Source of the DNA: Anaerolineae bacterium | GTDB taxonomy: Bacteria; Chloroflexota; Anaerolineae; Aggregatilineales; Phototrophicaceae | Direction of reading: 5' to 3' | Assembly: GCA_020848855.1 (NCBI GenBank) | Contig: JADLHH010000097.1 | Span: forward strand, 1-8,880 | DNA length: 8,880 nt | In this document: one piece after another, positions 6,000 through 8,880 of the stretch | Numbering within the stretch: the stretch's first letter is position 1 | Layout of the letters: each line of letters starts with the position of its first letter | Notes under the pieces: generated by a model | Told to the model about the DNA's origin: nothing | What the model saw: the letters and a program-made list of their open reading frames with translations, nothing else | Databases searched by the model: none | Made by a program: the position numbers and the translations under genes

Positions 6000-6065
6000 T
6001 GTCATTTCGCAGCGATTGCGCTATGCTCAATGCTAAAAATGCTTGCCGGATAAAAAGGACGTTTT

Positions 6066-7181
6066 ATGCCGCGCATTAATCGTGACCGGCTGACCGCCTT
6101 CCTGATGCTCACGCCGTCGATCATCCTGATCGGCATCTTCGTATACGGCTTCATCGGTTCGACGGTCTACACGTCCCTGACCGATTCCAATCAGGTGCAG
6201 CAGTTCAGCCGTCAGCCCGCCAATTTTGTCGGGCTGAAAAACTACACCGACCTGTTCGCCGGGCTGCTGAGCAACCGCTTCCGTATCGACATGGTGAACA
6301 CGATCTTCTTCACGCTCCTGTTCATCGTCGCCTGTCTCGGTCTCGGCTTGGGGCTGGCGATGCTGCTCGACCAGAAGATCAAGGGCGAAAGCCTGTTCCG
6401 CACCATCTTCCTGTTCCCGATGGCGATCTCGTTCGTGGTGACCGGGGTGGTGTGGAAATGGCTGTTCAACCCGGATAACGGCATCAACGCGCTGCCGACC
6501 TACTTCGGGCTGCCCAAGAGCGAGTTCCGCTGGTTCATCAGCCGCGACCGCTGGCTGACGTTCAACTGGCAGGATTTGCCGCTGATATTGTGCTTCGTCA
6601 TCCTGGCGATAGTGGTGGTCGTCGCGCTGTACTACTGGAGCAAGCGGCGCTCGGTCGTGGCGGCGCTGGTAACGGCAGTGGCGCTGCTGCTCGTCACCTA
6701 CATCACCTTCGGCGACCCGCGCTCGCTCAACGGATTGCAGCGCGTCGAGGAGCACGGCTTCAACGTCGCGCTGATCGCGGTGGTGGTCGCCGCGACGTGG
6801 CAGATGTCCGGCTACACGATGGCGATGTACCTCGCCGGGCTGCGCGGTATCCCCGACGAGCTGCGCGAAGCCGCCCGCGTCGACGGCGCGAGCGAGTTCG
6901 CCGTTTACCGGCGGATCGTGCTGCCGCTGCTGGCGCCGATCACGCTGAGCGCGATGATCATCCTCGGTCATATCTCGCTGAAAATCTTCGACCTCGTCTA
7001 TGCGCTCGGCGGCGGTGACAACCTGTTCATCGACATGCCGGGCTTGAACATGTTCTTTCTGACGTTTCGCGGCGGAGACCTCGCCAAAGGCGCGGCGGTG
7101 GCGACGATCATGCTGATCATGGTCGCGGTCGTGATCGTGCCGTATCTGGTGGCGAACCTGCGCGGGGAGAAAAGCTTATGA
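6066..7181 (+). CDS. Sugar ABC transporter permease, MalF/UgpA/GtsB type, with an extra two-helix insertion
   Basis: A 371-residue inner-membrane protein, longer than the usual 290-310 residues for this family. Hydrophobic segments lie at about 11-34, 76-100, 112-132, 171-191, 196-215, 233-255, 290-312 and 344-364. The EAA loop that docks onto the ATPase is clear: [14 protein letters not shown] (265-278) followed by [16 protein letters not shown] (54-60) and VVWKWLFNP (128-136) are typical family landmarks. Between the GLP at 148-150 and TWQMSGY (244-250), normally about 25 residues apart, there are about 94, including two extra hydrophobic stretches split by the basic WSKRR. The inserted part is in frame and of ordinary base composition. 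AAGGA (6055-6059) is six bases before the ATG. The gene overlaps the next permease by four bases, so the two are translationally coupled and should form a heterodimeric channel. Substrate is presumably that of the upstream binding protein. Confidence 0.92.
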   Translation: MPRINRDRLTAFLMLTPSIILIGIFVYGFIGSTVYTSLTDSNQVQQFSRQPANFVGLKNYTDLFAGLLSNRFRIDMVNTIFFTLLFIVACLGLGLGLAMLLDQKIKGESLFRTIFLFPMAISFVVTGVVWKWLFNPDNGINALPTYFGLPKSEFRWFISRDRWLTFNWQDLPLILCFVILAIVVVVALYYWSKRRSVVAALVTAVALLLVTYITFGDPRSLNGLQRVEEHGFNVALIAVVVAATWQMSGYTMAMYLAGLRGIPDELREAARVDGASEFAVYRRIVLPLLAPITLSAMIILGHISLKIFDLVYALGGGDNLFIDMPGLNMFFLTFRGGDLAKGAAVATIMLIMVAVVIVPYLVANLRGEKSL

Positions 7182-8044
7182 GCGCCATCACCGAGCCGCG
7201 CGCGTCCGATACCGTGCTTGCCCCCAGCCGCCGCCCGATTTCGCGGGCGCTGATCTATCTGGTGCTGATCGTGGTAGCGGCGCTGTTCCTGATCCCGGTG
7301 TACATGGTGCTGGCGACCGGCTTCAAGAGCATCGATCAGGTGTCGCTGACGACCATGTGGCAGTTCCCCAGCGACTTCACGCTCGACAGCTTCGCTCGCG
7401 CCTTCGAAAAGCTGTGGCCCAACCTCGCCAACAGCATCCTGCTGGTCGTCCCGGCGACGATCATTTCGGCGGCGCTCGGCTCGCTGAACGGCTACGTTCT
7501 GTCGAAATGGCAGTTCCCCGGCGCGAACATCCTGTTCCCGCTGATGCTGTTCGGCATGTTCATCCCGTACCAGGCAATCCTGATCCCGCTGGTGCAGTTT
7601 TTACGCTCGATCAATATGTACGGCAGCCTCTATGGGCTGATCCTCGTCCACGTCGTGTACGGGCTGCCGATCACGACGCTGATCTTCCGCAACTACTACG
7701 CCGAAGTGCCGACCGAGATGCTCGAAGCGGGCGCGATTGACGGCGCGGGCTTCTTCGGGCTGTACCAGCACATCGTCCTGCCGATTTCCGCGCCGGGCTT
7801 CGTGGTGGTCGTCATCTGGCAGTTCACGCAAATCTGGAACGAGTTCCTGTTCGGCGTGACCATCAGCAACCCGACTTCGCAGCCGATCACCGTCGCGCTG
7901 CAAAATCTGGCGGGCAGCCAGATCATCGAATGGAACGTGCAGATGGCGGGGGCGTTCCTCGCCGCCCTGCCGACGCTGATCGTCTATATCGTGCTGGGGC
8001 GCTACTTCATTCGCGGCTTGCTGGCAGGCAGCATCAAGGGCTGA
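7178..8044 (+). CDS. Sugar ABC transporter permease, MalG/GtsC type
   Basis: A 288-residue membrane protein of standard family length. It starts at the ATG inside an ATGA overlap with the preceding permease stop, with GGGGAG (7164-7169) eight bases ahead. Six hydrophobic segments are visible at about 24-46, 83-107, 117-141, 150-172, 205-227 and 257-278. The EAA loop reads [24 protein letters not shown] (179-202), with the conserved G and the ILP-like ending that contacts the ATP-binding subunit. The N-terminal [11 protein letters not shown] and the WNEFLFGV motif (220-227) are typical of MalG-like proteins. It forms the second half of the pore with the upstream permease. No ATPase gene follows: the next gene is convergent, so the ATPase must come from elsewhere, as with MsmX-type shared subunits. 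C-terminal GSIKG is the usual family ending. Confidence 0.94.
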   Translation: MSAITEPRASDTVLAPSRRPISRALIYLVLIVVAALFLIPVYMVLATGFKSIDQVSLTTMWQFPSDFTLDSFARAFEKLWPNLANSILLVVPATIISAALGSLNGYVLSKWQFPGANILFPLMLFGMFIPYQAILIPLVQFLRSINMYGSLYGLILVHVVYGLPITTLIFRNYYAEVPTEMLEAGAIDGAGFFGLYQHIVLPISAPGFVVVVIWQFTQIWNEFLFGVTISNPTSQPITVALQNLAGSQIIEWNVQMAGAFLAALPTLIVYIVLGRYFIRGLLAGSIKG

Positions 8045-8068
8045 CAGCCGTCAGCTTTCAGCGGTCAG
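8040..8068. repeat. Short hairpin and imperfect direct repeat at the convergent gene ends
   Basis: GCTGAC (8040-8045) and GTCAGC (8050-8055) form a perfect six-base stem on a four-base loop followed by TTT, overlapping the permease stop. CAGCCGTCAG (8045-8054) is repeated as CAGCGGTCAG (8059-8068), one base different, so the repeat spans the 13-base gap and the stop codons of both convergent genes. It may act as a weak bidirectional terminator. Confidence 0.4.
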
Positions 8069-8561
8069 TAAAAGCGGGTTCGCGCCGCCAGATGACGAGC
8101 ATCGGGTAGATTTTCCTGAGTTCGACTCCCACCGTGACGTAGCCGTCGAAACCGCGCTGTATCTTGTAGATACCGAAGCAGTCCAGCCCGCGACCACCGA
8201 CAATGGCGTCATCCCACTGGCGCTGATCGAGGCAGCGCAAGCCGCAGCAGTCGCCTTTGTCGAACACCGCCGCCGTGTCCAGTTCAACCGGCGAGCGCCA
8301 GGCACCGAGCGTGGTTTGCAGCACGCCGAGCAGCAGATCGGCTCGCATCGGCTCTGAGTCAGGCAGCAGCGCCGCGTCCACGATCAGCGTGAGGTCAACG
8401 TCGGAATCGGGGCGGTTGCCGCCCGCCAGCCCGCGCGAGCCTTCGAGGTTGACACCGCACACAGCATCATGCACGACCAGATTCGCGTGGGCGAGAATTA
8501 CGTGGGTTTCGGGGAGCAGGGTTTCCAGTTCGGGTAGGAATGTGGCGATGAGTTGTGGCAT
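8058..8561 (-). CDS. Small nucleotidyltransferase-fold protein
   Basis: A 167-residue protein with the polymerase-beta-type nucleotidyltransferase motif: EGSRGLAGGNRPDSDVDL (40-57) gives the GS pair (41-42) and the two metal-binding aspartates (D54, D56), and ELDTAAV supplies a plausible third acid (D95). The spacing between GS and the first Asp is 11 residues, one more than the common GS-x10-DxD. Such proteins transfer a nucleotide (AMP, UMP) to a small molecule or protein; the substrate here is unknown. Five cysteines (35, 105, 106, 110, 128), including a C-C-x3-C cluster, are unusual for so small a cytoplasmic protein. There is no HEPN or other partner gene beside it, which argues against a standard MNT/HEPN toxin-antitoxin pair, though the right side is outside the window. 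GGAGA lies eight bases before the ATG. An aminoglycoside-adenylyltransferase-like role is possible but not supported by a resistance-specific motif. Confidence 0.82.
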   Translation of the reverse strand: MPQLIATFLPELETLLPETHVILAHANLVVHDAVCGVNLEGSRGLAGGNRPDSDVDLTLIVDAALLPDSEPMRADLLLGVLQTTLGAWRSPVELDTAAVFDKGDCCGLRCLDQRQWDDAIVGGRGLDCFGIYKIQRGFDGYVTVGVELRKIYPMLVIWRREPAFTDR

Positions 8562-8638
8562 TTCAGCGTTCTCCAGAGGACGATGGATCGCAGCCGCGCG
8601 GGATGACCGGACGATTTTGTTCCGCCGCGCGCACGTGT

Positions 8639-8644
8639 ATTATA
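8639..8644 (-). promoter_or_regulatory. Perfect -10 box of the nucleotidyltransferase gene
   Basis: TATAAT on the minus strand is an exact consensus match, giving a start near 8632 and a leader of about 70 bases before the ATG at 8561. The -35 region (TTCCCT, about 8662-8667) is poor. The right-hand inverted-repeat element begins only seven bases beyond it, so the element abuts this promoter. Confidence 0.5.
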
Positions 8645-8673
8645 GAAACGGGCGAGTGGAAAGGGAATGTATT

Positions 8674-8701
8674 GGGGCGGGTCTGAGAGGGTGTTGAAAA
8701 A
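8674..8701 (+). repeat. Left terminal inverted repeat of the MITE
   Basis: This is the left arm, complementary to 8853-8880. Directly inside it an unpaired stretch of 18 bases (8702-8719) precedes the next stem, while on the right the two stems are adjacent, so the element is asymmetric. Confidence 0.85.
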
Positions 8702-8852
8702 GGTTTATGCCTCTGTTTGCCCCTCACCCCGGCTTACCTTTGGTAAGCTTCCCCTCTCCCACGCAAGCGGAGAGAGGGGAAAGAACTGTTCTTGTCCCTC
8801 GCCCCACCGGTGTGGGAGAGGGACGGCTCACGAATGTGAGCAGGGTGAGGGG

Positions 8853-8880
8853 TTTTTCAACACCCTCTCAAACCCGCCCC
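8853..8880 (-). repeat. Right terminal inverted repeat of the MITE
   Basis: This is the right arm, beginning TTTTTCAACACCCTC and ending in CCCGCCCC at the last base of the window. It pairs with 8674-8701 with one mismatch. Confidence 0.85.

Larger units (their letters stand above)
8674..8880. mobile_element. Probable MITE with 28-bp terminal inverted repeats and internal hairpins
   Basis: The ends 8674-8701 and 8853-8880 are inverted repeats matching at 27 of 28 bases (mismatch: C8683 against A8871). They begin GGGGCGGG and run inward to GTGTTGAAAAA. The 207-base element has no coding capacity. Inside is a second stem (8720-8729 with 8843-8852) and, within that, four small hairpins in a row: 8732-8748, 8751-8779, 8794-8820 and 8826-8841, so one strand could fold almost completely. 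This fits a miniature inverted-repeat transposable element moved in trans by a transposase that recognises these ends. The right end coincides with the window edge, so a target-site duplication cannot be checked and the repeat could extend further. A large REP/BIME-like palindrome is the alternative. Confidence 0.8.

Noticed and set aside
6033..6971. A 312-codon minus-strand frame opposite the first permease
   Set aside because: The translation is dominated by D, R, Q and H repeats typical of antisense reading of hydrophobic membrane-protein codons.
8540..8561. MNT/HEPN toxin-antitoxin pair around the nucleotidyltransferase
   Set aside because: No HEPN-like gene is adjacent on either side within the window; the neighbours are a convergent permease and a mobile element.
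8257..8697. A 146-codon plus-strand frame opposite the nucleotidyltransferase gene
   Set aside because: Serine- and arginine-rich translation, no ribosome site, and its end runs into the inverted-repeat element.
8674..8880. CRISPR array or riboswitch at the right end
   Set aside because: The repeats are inverted rather than direct and evenly spaced, and no downstream gene on the plus strand is visible for a riboswitch to control; a MITE fits better.

Overview
The window is about 60% GC, densely coded and bacterial. A CUT1-type sugar transporter without its ATPase, a P1-family peptidase, many small stand-alone genes of scattered families, and a palindrome-rich miniature element bounded by 28-bp inverted repeats together suggest a Chloroflexota (Anaerolineae-like) genome. 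That taxonomic guess is inference from gene content and style; no marker gene is present.

Layout, left to right. Positions 1-277 (minus) hold the N-terminal 92 codons of a P1/S58 (DmpA-type) peptidase cut by the window edge. Divergent from it, 382-1089 (plus) encodes a secreted DUF3298 (RsiV-like) protein. A hairpin-rich gap (1106-1193) separates it from a convergent VOC (glyoxalase-fold) gene on the minus strand (1204-1632), which has a good promoter at 1684-1713. Then comes 1831-2385 (plus), a 184-residue protein I recognise only partly (its C-terminus looks SRPBCC-like). A hairpin at 2420-2462 lies between it and the convergent iolD gene (minus, 2500-4362).

The centre and right form a carbohydrate module. 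iolD, the ThDP-dependent ring-opening hydrolase of inositol catabolism, is divergent from a secreted sugar-binding protein gene (4611-5897). That gene ends in a textbook intrinsic terminator (5921-5958). Two overlapping permease genes follow (6066-7181 and 7178-8044). No ATP-binding subunit is in the window, so it is presumably supplied from elsewhere (MsmX-like sharing). The binding-protein residues resemble the glucose/galactose/mannose-binding subfamily rather than an inositol binder, so whether iolD and the transporter serve the same substrate is open. The first permease carries an unusual insertion of about 70 residues with two extra hydrophobic segments.

The right end has a small nucleotidyltransferase-fold gene (minus, 8058-8561), convergent with the permeases, and a promoter with a perfect TATAAT box. 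Immediately upstream of that promoter lies a probable MITE (8674-8880): 28-bp near-perfect terminal inverted repeats enclosing a chain of smaller hairpins. It ends exactly at the window edge.

The most unusual items are the palindromic mobile element next to the nucleotidyltransferase promoter, the enlarged permease, and the orphan iolD facing a glucose-type transporter. I see no CRISPR, phage, tRNA or rRNA sequence, and no clear defence or biosynthetic system.
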